Below are positions 41,853 to 51,269 of a stretch of 64,000 nt of DNA, piece by piece (position 1 is the stretch's first letter; the number at the start of each line of letters is the position of its first letter). The notes under the pieces are model-generated. The model was not told where the DNA came from and made no database searches. It saw only the letters and a list, made by a program, of their open reading frames with translations. This stretch comes from Flavobacterium panacagri (lineage in GTDB: Bacteria; Bacteroidota; Bacteroidia; Flavobacteriales; Flavobacteriaceae). The stretch is taken from assembly GCF_030378165.1 (NCBI RefSeq), contig NZ_CP119766.1, positions 5,580,001 to 5,644,000 of the forward strand, read 5' to 3'. A program made the position numbers and the translations under genes.

Positions 41853-42290
41853 CTATTTTTTAGTAAAGCGCATCATTGCAATATCTCCAGAAATAAAATT
41901 TAAAGTCTTACCATCATCTGTAATATCGTAAGAAGTTATTTTTTGAAGCGTTTTCATATAGGTTGTTTCTCCTTGACCGCCATCCAGACACATCATTTTA
42001 GTAACTGCCATTGGCTGTGTAAAATCAATTTTGTTTCCATCGACAACAAGTTTCCCTGTATAGTTATTACAACTGTTGTTTCCTGAAACCTGATTTTCTT
42101 TTGTATTAAAAACGATTGTTGGTTTTTTATTAGGAAATAGGCCGTCAAAGGTAATTCTTGGGCCGGTAATATAATTCAGTTCCCAAGTGCCGTCAAGTTT
42201 TGAAACATTGTCACTTTTTTTACTTTTAGCAGTATTGCAAGAAAGCAATATAGAACTTAAGAAAACGAGAATAAAAATCTTTTTCATCAT
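41853..42290 (-). CDS. META-domain lipoprotein
   Basis: The protein has 145 residues. I choose the start at 42290 (MMKKIFILVFLSSILLSCNT) because it opens directly with a lipobox signal peptide; a longer upstream reading would add 27 improbable residues. The META domain is recognisable (LDGTWELNYITG, then KPTIVFNTKENQVSGNNSCN, with YTGKLVVDG and TKMMCLDG). META proteins such as HslJ are linked to envelope stress and heat-shock phenotypes. First gene of the unit META, DUF4251, barrel. Confidence 0.85.
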   Translation of the reverse strand: MMKKIFILVFLSSILLSCNTAKSKKSDNVSKLDGTWELNYITGPRITFDGLFPNKKPTIVFNTKENQVSGNNSCNNYTGKLVVDGNKIDFTQPMAVTKMMCLDGGQGETTYMKTLQKITSYDITDDGKTLNFISGDIAMMRFTKK

Positions 42291-42504
42291 GGCTTTAAAT
42301 ATTAAAAATGAATGAATTAGAAAAGTATGGCTTCTAAAAAAGAACGATGAAACCATAACGAATTTAAGCAATATTTTTGGGTTTTGTGCTCAATCGATAT
42401 TAAATTATAACGTATAGTTTGACTTTTTTTTAACTTTTAGAGTTAAAGTATTCCGTTATTTTATGTTAAATTTACTTAATCTTTAATTAAAAATGCCCGT
42501 AAAT

Positions 42505-43032
42505 ATGAAAAAACTAATCGTTTCTTTCGCTATAATTACAGCTTTAATCGTTGGCTGTAAGACAAATAACAAATCAAATGACGCAAAAACTCTAACTGTT
42601 GCTCTAGAACCAAAAAGCAATACCAAAGTTGGCGGAACAGCTGTTTTTACAGAAAAAAATGGTAAAGTTACTGTCACTGCAAAAATAACAGGGTTACAGC
42701 CTGGAGTACATGCTATTCACATTCATGAAAAAGCAGATTGTAGTGCTGCCGATGGAAGTTCAGCTGGTGGACACTGGAATCCTACTTTCAAAAAACATGG
42801 AAAATGGGGAGTTGGCGAATACCATAAAGGAGATATCGGAAACTTTAACGCTGATGAAAAAGGTAACGGATCAATCACGCTGACTACAGATGAATGGTGT
42901 ATTGGATGCGGAGACAGCAACAAAGATATTCTTGGAAAAGGTCTAATTGTACACGCAGGAAAAGATGACTTTACAACCCAGCCAACTGGAGATGCCGGCG
43001 GAAGAGTTGCCTGTGCAGGAATCATCAAATAA
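42505..43032 (+). CDS. sodC: Cu-Zn superoxide dismutase lipoprotein
   Basis: The protein has 175 residues, starting at the ATG at 42505 (MKKLIVSFAIITALIVGCKT) with a lipobox Cys. The SOD signature is clear: HAIHIHEKADCSAADGSSAG, then GGHWNPTFKKHG with metal-binding histidines, then LIVHAGKDDF and GDAGGRVACAGI. Both disulfide cysteines and the metal ligands appear present. It detoxifies superoxide at the cell envelope. It is transcribed divergently from the META unit. Confidence 0.92.
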   Translation: MKKLIVSFAIITALIVGCKTNNKSNDAKTLTVALEPKSNTKVGGTAVFTEKNGKVTVTAKITGLQPGVHAIHIHEKADCSAADGSSAGGHWNPTFKKHGKWGVGEYHKGDIGNFNADEKGNGSITLTTDEWCIGCGDSNKDILGKGLIVHAGKDDFTTQPTGDAGGRVACAGIIK

Positions 43033-43042
43033 GAAAAATCAT

Positions 43043-43080
43043 AAATAACCACTATTTTTAACAAAATCTAGTGGTTATTT
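43043..43080 (+). terminator. Terminator after sodC
   Basis: AAATAACCACTA and TAGTGGTTATTT form a perfect 12-bp stem separated by 14 nt, directly after the sodC stop. Confidence 0.7.
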
Positions 43081-43141
43081 CATTTAAAATGAATTCTAGA
43101 ACAAGAAAAAGACATAGCTTTGCGTCAGCAAAATTAAGTCA

Positions 43142-44344
43142 ATGATTAACCCATCAACACCAGGCTGGATCGATAAGTTTTTTAGTGAACAGAAGTTTTC
43201 AGAAGCAATTCCTTTTGAAACAGTAGATTCGTTTTACTATAAAGTAAGAGAAACGGGATTTATTTATGGCCATATTATTGCAATAGATTCTCAAATTCCA
43301 ATTCCAATAAAAGGCTGGTTTAAAACCGAAATTTCTAAAGTTGCCTTACTCAATACACTCTATCATGTTTTTTGTTTAGAGAAAAGAAATTCGGAACCGA
43401 CTCATTTTATTTCAGAAGTTTTAAAGTTTTACAAACAGATGAATCCAGAAGGATTTAATTTGTTTAAAATTTTACTTCCTAAAGACACTCCTTCCCTTTC
43501 GTTAGAAAATATTATTGATGAGAGAGTTCAAACCAATGACAGTATAATCAGCAAAAACTTTTCTCACTTAGTGACTAATGCTCTTTTGTTTATTGATGCT
43601 TTGGCTTTTAGACAATATTTGGAACATGGAGAAATTCCAGAAAAATATCTAAAACGAATTGAAGAAACTGTTTTAGGAATCGTTGGGTTGGCTTTAAAAA
43701 CCAAAACAGTAAAATCACAACATGATGATTTATTGATTAAACTATTTGAAGCCTCCATACGCTATTCAAAATTCTCAAAAGTAACAGTAGAAACTTTAGA
43801 GACTTTAAATTTGGATTACTTCAAAAACAGACTGGAACAATATTACTTAATTGACATGGCCGGAATGGCTTTATGGAGTGATGGAGTCGTTGAAAATGAA
43901 GAATCTTATTTCTTATATGCTTTAGGCTCAACAATGGGAGTTCCTGATGATTTTGTAACCAAAAGCATGGACACAACCAATACTTTTATTACAACACATA
44001 AAAAGAAAATCCCTTATTTTAATTATTCCAATCCGGTTAAACATTTTTATGACCAAATGACGCATAGCGTTATAAAACTGATTGTTAGAAATAAAAACAG
44101 ATTGATCAGGGAGATTATGCAGAGTAAGGAGCTTGTAGTTTTACTAGCTTGCTCTACTACAAGAGATTTGGATGCCAAAGAAAAGAAGAAAGTCAAAAAA
44201 CAGCTTTTAGATATTTGCAAAACCATTCCTTCTCTTACTATCTTTTTACTTCCAGGAGGAAGTTTATTACTGCCTATTTTAATCAAGTTTATTCCAACAA
44301 TGCTTCCTTCAGCATTTAACGAGAATCTTGACGAAAACGAATAA
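43142..44344 (+). CDS. LETM1-related biofilm-associated protein
   Basis: The protein has 400 residues. The N-terminal and central parts are helical, with a TerB-like region (YLIDMAGMALWSDGVVENEE). The C-terminal LETM1-like segment KKVKKQLLDICKTIPSLTIF is followed by the hydrophobic stretch LLPGGSLLLPILIKFIPTML. I place it in the flavobacterial 'LETM1-related biofilm-associated' family. Membrane-associated; the mechanism is unknown. Its last codons (AAACGAATAA) and terminator are duplicated 2.46 kb downstream. Confidence 0.8.
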   Translation: MINPSTPGWIDKFFSEQKFSEAIPFETVDSFYYKVRETGFIYGHIIAIDSQIPIPIKGWFKTEISKVALLNTLYHVFCLEKRNSEPTHFISEVLKFYKQMNPEGFNLFKILLPKDTPSLSLENIIDERVQTNDSIISKNFSHLVTNALLFIDALAFRQYLEHGEIPEKYLKRIEETVLGIVGLALKTKTVKSQHDDLLIKLFEASIRYSKFSKVTVETLETLNLDYFKNRLEQYYLIDMAGMALWSDGVVENEESYFLYALGSTMGVPDDFVTKSMDTTNTFITTHKKKIPYFNYSNPVKHFYDQMTHSVIKLIVRNKNRLIREIMQSKELVVLLACSTTRDLDAKEKKKVKKQLLDICKTIPSLTIFLLPGGSLLLPILIKFIPTMLPSAFNENLDENE

Positions 44345-44345
44345 A

Positions 44346-44376
44346 AAAAATCGCCCTTTTTAAGAGGGCGATTTTT
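44346..44376 (+). terminator. Terminator after the LETM1-related gene
   Basis: AAAAATCGCCCT and AGGGCGATTTTT form a strong stem with an A/T-rich loop and a following T-run. A nearly identical hairpin is at 46809-46838. Confidence 0.8.
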
Positions 44377-44502
44377 ATAAAGTCTTTTTTCAAGACTGCT
44401 TTTTTTCAAAAAGCACCTTATTTTAGTACTTCTTTACCTTTTTCTAGCCATCAATTTCATTATGATAAAATATTTTTACTGAAAACAGTAAAATTATAAA
44501 AA

Positions 44503-45369
44503 ATGGGAGCATCAATTATTCTTGGCAATTATGAACCAGATATTGTACCTGAACCTTGGGAAGAATATCAATTTAGAGATTTATATAGATCTTACTATAC
44601 ACAAAGTATATCAATGAAAATAAATGGATTATTTCATTGTATAACCGCATTAACTTCTTTAGAACTGAATAAATGTTATACTGATCCTGTTGAAAAAGGA
44701 GAATATCAGTCAACAACTCCAAGAAATTGCTATTTGAGTGCCCTAACCATCTACATGGATAATAAAGGACGTATAATAAAAGGAGAAAAAGTCAATACAA
44801 CATTCAGATTAAAGTATGTAAATGGAAAACATATTTTAGATTCTTCTACCAAAATACGAAAAGAATTAGAGCGATGTGTAGACAAAAAGGAACTGCATAA
44901 TTTAGTAATAAAAAATAAGCAAATTACATTTAGAAATGGGAAAATATATTTACTAGAAAAATTTCACGAGTACATTAAACAAGCTTCCATTTGTAATAGA
45001 AGAACCTATGTAAATTATACTTATTTAAAAGTTTCTGAAAACAGGAATGAATTAAATAATAAGTTAAGCCTTTTGGGAATTACAACTGCTGCAGTAGGTT
45101 TTGTACCAGGAAAAGCACCAGTAATTGCTGATTACGCAATAAAAATTTTAGGATTTGCCTTAAGTACAGAACCACGATTTAGTCTTGCAGAATATACATT
45201 TCCTGTTAACGGACCTGTTTATCTGGACGAGCAAACCTTCTATCAGCATTACAAAAGAGACAATGCAAATGGTTATGTTTCTCCTCAAAAAGGAGAAAAA
45301 CCAAAAAAAATTGAAACAGATATATTAAAAGAACTAGAAGATTATGGATTAAAAACAGCAATAAAATGA
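44503..45369 (+). CDS. Hypothetical protein, 288 residues, in the inserted block
   Basis: Starts MGASIILGNYEPDIVPEPWE. No signal peptide. It contains a moderately hydrophobic segment about 190-220 (LSLLGITTAAVGFVPGKAPV) that could insert into or associate with a membrane. The N-terminus and the position upstream of two small lipoproteins could fit a secreted effector with linked immunity lipoproteins, but no toxin motif is recognisable, so that remains speculation. Its last 4 bp overlap the next gene (ATGA). Confidence 0.6.
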   Translation: MGASIILGNYEPDIVPEPWEEYQFRDLYRSYYTQSISMKINGLFHCITALTSLELNKCYTDPVEKGEYQSTTPRNCYLSALTIYMDNKGRIIKGEKVNTTFRLKYVNGKHILDSSTKIRKELERCVDKKELHNLVIKNKQITFRNGKIYLLEKFHEYIKQASICNRRTYVNYTYLKVSENRNELNNKLSLLGITTAAVGFVPGKAPVIADYAIKILGFALSTEPRFSLAEYTFPVNGPVYLDEQTFYQHYKRDNANGYVSPQKGEKPKKIETDILKELEDYGLKTAIK

Positions 45370-46055
45370 AAATAGTAGCATCACTATCAATTATCTTATT
45401 GCTTTTTTCCTGCAATAAGAAAGATACAATCAATCATTATTTACCAAAACCAATAACACAAAAAGAGTTAATTGATAATGGTTTTTATAAATACACATCT
45501 ATAGATACAATTAGGAGTGGGAATGAGTATGAGGAAAACATTGATGACACCATAAAGTCTATTATTAAATATAATATGTACTCCAATGTAAAACCTGAAG
45601 AAAATGATAAAAAGCAATTACGTCCAACTCAGTTATGGCATTTTTTTCGCGAAGATTCAATCAAAAAAAAAACAAATCTTGACTATCTTAAAAATAAATT
45701 AAATGATAGAATAATAACCTATCTTTTTAGAAATGACACCTTAATGTACAAAGATATAATTGTATTTTCTTTAGATAAATCCCGAAAAGAAATAGCCAAT
45801 TTTACAAGTATGGATGAAATTATTAAGTACTATGACAGTCTTAAAATTTCAATTAAGCCACAACAAATTAAAAATGAGCAAACAGGAAAAATACATTCTA
45901 ATCGATTTATGCTAGATAATTATGAAACTCAATTTTATGTAGGAAATAGTTTTGATATAAAAAATAATTCTTATGACATTTTTATAAATTACAAAGAGCG
46001 TAATTATCATGATGTTTTAGAAAACTTATATGGAAACTACTTCTACTGCCATTAA
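45366..46055 (+). CDS. Small lipoprotein, paralog 1
   Basis: The protein has 229 residues with a lipobox signal peptide (MKIVASLSIILLLFSCNKKD). The mature part is Lys/Asn/Tyr-rich with HYLPKPITQKELIDNGFYKY. Start ATGA overlaps the stop of the 288-residue gene. The next gene is a close paralog. Unknown family. Confidence 0.65.
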   Translation: MKIVASLSIILLLFSCNKKDTINHYLPKPITQKELIDNGFYKYTSIDTIRSGNEYEENIDDTIKSIIKYNMYSNVKPEENDKKQLRPTQLWHFFREDSIKKKTNLDYLKNKLNDRIITYLFRNDTLMYKDIIVFSLDKSRKEIANFTSMDEIIKYYDSLKISIKPQQIKNEQTGKIHSNRFMLDNYETQFYVGNSFDIKNNSYDIFINYKERNYHDVLENLYGNYFYCH

Positions 46056-46119
46056 AATATAATTAAAGTGGATAGTGATTAGAAAAGTGGAAAGATTATG
46101 GATTAAAAGCAACAATAAA

Positions 46120-46794
46120 ATGAAAATAGTAACATCGCTATCAATTGTCTTATTGCTTTTTTGCTGTAATAAGAAAGATACAGTCAATCATTATTTACCG
46201 AAACCAATAACACAAAAAGATTTAATTAAAAATGGTTTCTATAAATATTCATACATCGCAACATTAGATGATGAAGACAACGTTGACGATACTATTAAAT
46301 CTATTGCGAGATATGACATGTATTCCAATGTAAAGCCAAAAATAAATAATGAAGAAAAAAGGTGTCCAACCCAATTATGGAAATTCGACAAGGAAGATTC
46401 AATTAAAAAGAAAAAAAATATTAATTATCTAAAAGAAGAATTAGACAATACAATTATTACTTATCTTTTTAGGAATGATTCTTTATTTTATAAAGAAATA
46501 AATGTAATCTTTTTTAACAATCAAAATAAAAACATTCCCGATTTAACAAGTAAAGAAAAAACACTTAAATATTATCACAATATTAACATCCCAATAGAAC
46601 CATTGTACGAACTGAGTAGCACAAAAAATTATCCTACAAGATATATGATTGATAATTATAAAAGCATAATTTATTATTCTGACACAGATAATTGTTATCG
46701 TTTTTTTACAAATTATTTAAACAATTCTACTTACTATGATATTCGCGAGTACTGGTATTCTGGGGCAATATATGAAATGTACTATTTTGATTAA
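46120..46794 (+). CDS. Small lipoprotein, paralog 2
   Basis: The protein has 224 residues. Start chosen at 46120 (MKIVTSLSIVLLLFCCNKKD), aligned with paralog 1; the codons before it are a frame-shifted copy of the tail of the 288-residue gene. Close similarity to paralog 1 at the N-terminus (HYLPKPITQKDLIKNGFYKY), decreasing toward the C-terminus. It arose by tandem duplication with a period of about 754 bp. Confidence 0.65.
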   Translation: MKIVTSLSIVLLLFCCNKKDTVNHYLPKPITQKDLIKNGFYKYSYIATLDDEDNVDDTIKSIARYDMYSNVKPKINNEEKRCPTQLWKFDKEDSIKKKKNINYLKEELDNTIITYLFRNDSLFYKEINVIFFNNQNKNIPDLTSKEKTLKYYHNINIPIEPLYELSSTKNYPTRYMIDNYKSIIYYSDTDNCYRFFTNYLNNSTYYDIREYWYSGAIYEMYYFD

Positions 46795-46808
46795 ATGAAA
46801 CGAATAAA

Positions 46809-46838
46809 AAAAATCGCCCTTTTGAAAGGGCGATTTTT
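46809..46838. terminator. Second copy of the LETM1-type terminator
   Basis: AAAAATCGCCCTTTT and the complementary AGGGCGATTTTT form a stem; the hairpin duplicates 44346-44376. It separates paralog 2 from the convergent carbonic anhydrase gene and may work in both directions. Confidence 0.75.
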
Positions 46839-46849
46839 ATATGTATCTA

Positions 46850-47485
46850 TTAAAGATCTAATTGATAAACTGAATCCAGTTCTTCGTTTGAACTAATGGT
46901 TACATTCAAATCAGTGACAAAACCTGAATTTAAACCGTAAACCCAGCCGTGAACCATTAAATCTTGTCCGTTTTTCCAAGCATTTTGAACAATTGATGTT
47001 TTTGCTAAGTTATAAACCTGCTCTTTTGCATTGATTTCAACAAAAGCATTAAAACGCTCTTCTTCGTTCTCAATTGAATTCAAGTATTTATCATGTAAAC
47101 GATATTCATCTTTAATATGACGAAGCCAGTTGTCAATAATTCCAACAGACTGATGTCCCATTGCAGCTTTAACACCACCGCATCCGTAATGTCCGCACAC
47201 GATAATATGTTTAATTTTTAAAACATTTACAGCATAATCCAAAACACTCAACATGTTCATATCAGAGTGAACAACCATGTTAGCAATGTTACGGTGAACG
47301 AAAACTTCTCCTGGTTTTGCACCAACAATTTCGTTTGCAGGAACACGGCTGTCAGAACATCCAATCCATAATAATGGTGGCTGTTGTCCTTTTGCCAAAT
47401 CAGCAAAATAATTTGGATCTTTTGCTAATGAAGTTTCAACCCACTTTTTATTATTCTCTAATAACTGCTCATAAAATTTTCTCAT
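46850..47485 (-). CDS. can: Beta-carbonic anhydrase
   Basis: The protein has 211 residues. Zinc ligands are in GCSDSRVPANE (Cys and Asp) and GHYGCGGVKAAMG (His and Cys). Also HRNIANMV and MVHGWVYGLNSG. It interconverts CO2 and bicarbonate in the cytoplasm. The next gene upstream on the same strand encodes a SulP transporter, a pairing that implies joint bicarbonate uptake and supply. The gap of about 110 bp suggests separate or loosely coupled transcription. Confidence 0.92.
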   Translation of the reverse strand: MRKFYEQLLENNKKWVETSLAKDPNYFADLAKGQQPPLLWIGCSDSRVPANEIVGAKPGEVFVHRNIANMVVHSDMNMLSVLDYAVNVLKIKHIIVCGHYGCGGVKAAMGHQSVGIIDNWLRHIKDEYRLHDKYLNSIENEEERFNAFVEINAKEQVYNLAKTSIVQNAWKNGQDLMVHGWVYGLNSGFVTDLNVTISSNEELDSVYQLDL

Positions 47486-47598
47486 TTTTTTCTTTTTTGT
47501 GTGGTAATTTCTTAGTTATAATAGTCTCAAAAAAAGAACTTGATGTAAAGTTACCTAAATTTTGAGACTTCTTTTGTCTTAAAAGTGTCTTATTTTAA

Positions 47599-49245
47599 TT
47601 ATTCTCCTTTAACAACTTCTTTTTGAACTACTTCTCTTTTCGCTACATCATAATAATGTTCGATTGTAACATGATTATTATTATCTGGCGTATTCTCCAA
47701 TTCATAAGCTTCTTTAAAGCCTTTTAGTTTTACTTTGATATTTTCATCAATGGCTCTGGTTTCTTTGAATTCGCGAATTAAATCCAAAACATCATGAGCA
47801 ATATATTCTGTATCATGAGCATTAATGATGACTTTTGAATTTTCGGGTATTTCATTTAAAGTTTGTTTAATCGCCGCTTTATTTAAAAATGAAACTTCCT
47901 GCGCCAAATCGATATGAATCACATCTCCGTCTTCATATTCTTCTTTTTTGAAGTTATAAGCTCTTTTAAGATTTCCTCTCAAAACAAAAATGATACTGAT
48001 AATAATACCCAACGCAACACCTTTTAGCAAATCTGTCGCAACAACAAAGACCAAAGTTGCTATAAAAGGGATAAACTGGTATTTACCCTTTTTCCAGAAA
48101 TGCATAAAGGTTGCTGGTTTTGCTAGTTTATATCCCACCAGGATTAAAACAGTTGCCAAAGTTGCCAATGGAATTTTGTTCAAAATCATAGGGATAGATA
48201 AAACACTTATTAATAAAAGTATACCATGAATAATGGTAGACATTTTTGATTTTGCTCCTGCATTATTATTGGCTGACGAACGCACCACAACTGATGTCAT
48301 TGGAAGACCTCCTAAAAGTGAACTTACAACATTTCCAATACCCTGTGCTCTAAGTTCTACATTGGTATCAGTATATCGTTTTTGAACATCCATTCTATCT
48401 GAAGCTTCAATACATAAAAGTGTTTCAATAGAAGCCACAATGGCAATTGTAAGGGCAACTACCCAAACCTGCGGATTTGTAACCGATGCAAAGTTTGGCA
48501 TAATTATAATTGATTTAAAATCATCAAAAGATTTTGGAACTGGCAAAGAAACCAAATGTTCTTTTGCAATTGCCAAAGTGCTTCCTGTTGATACAAATAT
48601 TTCGTTTAAAACTACTCCGACTATAACAGCAACCAAAGCTCCTGGCACTAATTTTATTCTTTTTAGAAAAGAAACTCTTTCCCAGCAAAGCAAAATTGTA
48701 AGCGAAACTAAAGTAACTACAACAGCTCCTAATTGAATATGATTCAGAACATCAAATAAAAATGAAAAAGAATTACTTCCATCATTTTGAATAAAAGCCT
48801 GATCTCCTTCATAATCTGCATCGTAGCCAAAGGCATGCGGTATTTGTTTTAGGATAATGATAATCCCAATACCAGCAAGCATTCCCTCAATTACATTGGT
48901 TGGAAAATAGTTTGAGATACTTCCGGCTCTTAAAAATCCTAATGCTAATTGAATTAATCCAGCAATAAAAACAGACATTAAAAAAACATCAAAAGCTCCT
49001 AAATCAGTGATAGCGGTTAAAATAATAGCTGTTAACCCAGCTGCTGGACCTGATACACTAATATGTGACTGACTTAGATATCCAACAACGATACCACCCA
49101 CAACACCAGCGATTATTCCAGAAAATAATGGTGCTCCAGAAGCCATTGCAATACCTAAACACAATGGAAGAGCGACCAAGAAAACCACTAAACCTGAAGC
49201 AAAATCAGATTTAAGGTTGGCAAAAAGATTGATTTTTTTTGTCAT
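47599..49245 (-). CDS. SulP family inorganic anion transporter
   Basis: The protein has 548 residues with 10-12 hydrophobic membrane segments (for example GLVVFLVALPLCLGIAMASG) and a C-terminal STAS domain (about 430-520; DVIHIDLAQEVSFLNKAAIK, then SKVIINAHDTEYIAHDVLD). The SulP signature SVSGPAAGLTAIIL is present. SulP proteins carry sulfate, bicarbonate or chloride. The adjacent carbonic anhydrase gene argues for bicarbonate (BicA-like), by inference. Confidence 0.88.
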   Translation of the reverse strand: MTKKINLFANLKSDFASGLVVFLVALPLCLGIAMASGAPLFSGIIAGVVGGIVVGYLSQSHISVSGPAAGLTAIILTAITDLGAFDVFLMSVFIAGLIQLALGFLRAGSISNYFPTNVIEGMLAGIGIIIILKQIPHAFGYDADYEGDQAFIQNDGSNSFSFLFDVLNHIQLGAVVVTLVSLTILLCWERVSFLKRIKLVPGALVAVIVGVVLNEIFVSTGSTLAIAKEHLVSLPVPKSFDDFKSIIIMPNFASVTNPQVWVVALTIAIVASIETLLCIEASDRMDVQKRYTDTNVELRAQGIGNVVSSLLGGLPMTSVVVRSSANNNAGAKSKMSTIIHGILLLISVLSIPMILNKIPLATLATVLILVGYKLAKPATFMHFWKKGKYQFIPFIATLVFVVATDLLKGVALGIIISIIFVLRGNLKRAYNFKKEEYEDGDVIHIDLAQEVSFLNKAAIKQTLNEIPENSKVIINAHDTEYIAHDVLDLIREFKETRAIDENIKVKLKGFKEAYELENTPDNNNHVTIEHYYDVAKREVVQKEVVKGE

Positions 49246-49329
49246 AACACAATACTAAAAAAATTATTCATAAAAGATTTACCGCGTCTATTGTTCAAAT
49301 GCGGTTAAAGATCAAAATAATCGGAAGTA

Positions 49330-49611
49330 TTATGCTAAATTGGGAGGTGGAGCAAAAATGCTCGGAGAAATATTGTCAAGTTTTACAATATTTTCAGAAA
49401 TAATCGTTTTTTTCTCGATATAAACCGGAATGATAACTTCATGCTCAAGAATGGAAGGATGCATTACATTTTTAAGTTCTTTATGCACTTCCTCTTCTGC
49501 AATACTAAAAGATACAGCCGCACTATTCCCTTTCTTAATCGCCTGAACAATTGTCGGAGTCGATAAGAAGGCAATGAATATGAACAATAATATGCGGGCT
49601 ACAAATTTCAT
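49330..49611 (-). CDS. Small exported or membrane-anchored protein, 93 residues
   Basis: I choose ATG 49611 (MKFVARILLFIFIAFLSTPT) because it opens with a hydrophobic export segment; an ATG eight codons earlier is less likely. The mature part has an acidic helix and a Pro-rich end (SPSIFAPPPNLA). Unknown function. It lies between the SulP gene and dps. Confidence 0.55.
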   Translation of the reverse strand: MKFVARILLFIFIAFLSTPTIVQAIKKGNSAAVSFSIAEEEVHKELKNVMHPSILEHEVIIPVYIEKKTIISENIVKLDNISPSIFAPPPNLA

Positions 49612-49733
49612 CGAAACAAAAATAGCGTTAAACAAATAAAATCAAAGAGATTTTTATAGAAATTTAACAAAAACAAAAAAGCAGAACGCAATTTTTATGC
49701 CGTTCTGCTTCTAATTTATTAAAAAACAAGTTC

Positions 49734-50213
49734 TTAAAGAGTCTCTTCAAGCCATGCATTCATCATCCAGATTGTTTTTTCCTGCTCAGAAATAAAGTCA
49801 CTCATCATAGAATTGGTTCCTTCATCATTTATTTCGTCAGATTTGTTTAATATCTCTCTTTCGATTTTTAACAAATCTGATAAGGAATGAACGATTAAAT
49901 GAACCGCCTTTTCATCATTAGAAATATTTTTTCCAACTGTTAATTTATTGTTTTGAATGTAATCTTCAAAAGTATGCAAAGGAGTGCCACCAATCGTTAA
50001 AACTCTCTCCGCTATCATATCAATTTTTAGCTGTGCATCTGTATATAGTTCTTCGAATTTTACATGTAAATCAAAAAAACGTTTTCCTCGAATGTTCCAG
50101 TGAATTCCTCTCAAATTTTGATAATACACTTGAAAATTTGACAACAATACATTCAATTCTTTTACTAATAATTCTGACTCTTTTACAGGTAATCCTAAAA
50201 TATTTGTTTTCAT
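49734..50213 (-). CDS. dps: Dps-family DNA protection / ferritin-like protein
   Basis: The protein has 159 residues, the typical Dps length. Ferroxidase-site segments: LRGIHWNIRGKRFFDLHVKF (His and Asp), then EELYTDAQLKIDMIAERV (Glu, Asp) and TIGGTP. It oxidises and stores iron with peroxide and protects DNA. It is divergent from oxyR with 107 bp between the starts, so it is very likely an OxyR target. Confidence 0.93.
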   Translation of the reverse strand: MKTNILGLPVKESELLVKELNVLLSNFQVYYQNLRGIHWNIRGKRFFDLHVKFEELYTDAQLKIDMIAERVLTIGGTPLHTFEDYIQNNKLTVGKNISNDEKAVHLIVHSLSDLLKIEREILNKSDEINDEGTNSMMSDFISEQEKTIWMMNAWLEETL

Positions 50214-50292
50214 GATCTAATTTTTTACTCTAATTTACTACAAATTTAAAGCAACTTCAAGAAAATTTATATAAATAAAAATTATATTTTCT

Positions 50293-50300
50293 TATTTTTG
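50293..50300 (+). promoter_or_regulatory. -7 box of oxyR
   Basis: TATTTTTG matches TAnnTTTG and lies 20 bp before the oxyR ATG, in the divergent dps/oxyR region. Confidence 0.5.
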
Positions 50301-50320
50301 CATCAAAATTTATTATCAAT

Positions 50321-51262
50321 ATGACTATAACTCAATTACAATATGTGTTAGCAGTTGCTGAACATAAAAACTTCACGCTTGCTGCCGAAAAATGCTTTGT
50401 AACGCAGCCAACTTTAAGCATGCAGATACAAAAGATTGAAGAAGAGCTTAATATCTTAATTTTCGACAGAAGCAAGAAACCTATACAGCTTACTGATATA
50501 GGTCAGAAAATAGTAAATCAGGCTAAAAATATTGTAAACGAGGCCGATCGTATTAAAGATATAGTAGAGCAACAGAAAGGTTTTATTGGAGGGGAATTTC
50601 GTTTGGGAATCATTCCGACCATTATGCCAACTATTCTACCAATGTTCTTAAATAACTTCATTAAGAAATATCCAAAAGTTAAACTTTTAATTGAAGAGTT
50701 AAATACAGAGGAAATCATTTTAAAATTAAAAAATGGTCATTTAGACGCTGCCATTGCCGCAACACCTTTAGAAGATGAAAAAATCAAAGAAATTGTATTA
50801 TACTTTGAGCCTTTTGTAGCTTATATTCCTGAAGGTCATGCAAGTTTTCAAAAAGAAGAAATTGAAGTGGCTGATTTAAATTTAAATGAAATCTTATTGC
50901 TACAAGACGGACATTGTTTTAGAGACGGAATTCTAAATTTATGCAAAAGTGTTTCTGACGCTGACCAATCTAATTTCCAGATTCAAAGCGGTAGTTTTGA
51001 AACCCTGATTAAATTGGCAGACGAAGGCCTTGGCACAACATTACTTCCGTACTTGCACACCTTAGACTTAAAAGAATCCGATAAACTGAAACTTCGAAAC
51101 TTTAAAGAACCAAAACCTGCCCGTGAGGTAAGTTTGATTTACCCAAAGAGCGAATTAAAAATGCAAATCATTGACGCACTCCGATCTACAATTGCTGGCG
51201 TTATAAAAGGTGCCATTGTTTTTCAGAATGTTCAAATCATTAGTCCGCTACAAAAAAAGTAG
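50321..51262 (+). CDS. oxyR: OxyR, LysR-type peroxide sensor
   Basis: The protein has 313 residues. The N-terminal winged helix is MTITQLQYVLAVAEHKNFTL, then AAEKCFVTQPTLSMQIQKIE. The redox pair is seen in LLLQDGHCFRDGILNLC, corresponding to Cys199 and Cys208 of E. coli OxyR. Peroxide forms the disulfide and the protein activates antioxidant genes. It is divergent from dps, the classic target arrangement in Bacteroidota. Confidence 0.93.
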   Translation: MTITQLQYVLAVAEHKNFTLAAEKCFVTQPTLSMQIQKIEEELNILIFDRSKKPIQLTDIGQKIVNQAKNIVNEADRIKDIVEQQKGFIGGEFRLGIIPTIMPTILPMFLNNFIKKYPKVKLLIEELNTEEIILKLKNGHLDAAIAATPLEDEKIKEIVLYFEPFVAYIPEGHASFQKEEIEVADLNLNEILLLQDGHCFRDGILNLCKSVSDADQSNFQIQSGSFETLIKLADEGLGTTLLPYLHTLDLKESDKLKLRNFKEPKPAREVSLIYPKSELKMQIIDALRSTIAGVIKGAIVFQNVQIISPLQKK

Positions 51263-51269
51263 TCATAAA

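Larger units (their letters stand above)
44335..46823. mobile_element. 2.46-kb inserted block flanked by 26-bp direct repeats
   Basis: The 26 nt at 44335-44360 (end of the LETM1-related gene, stop codon and first half of its terminator) are repeated exactly at 46798-46823. The second copy again forms a terminator. Between them lie three AT-rich genes found on no other part of the window. No integrase or transposase is present. The block looks inserted or duplicated immediately behind the stop of the LETM1-related gene. Confidence 0.6.
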
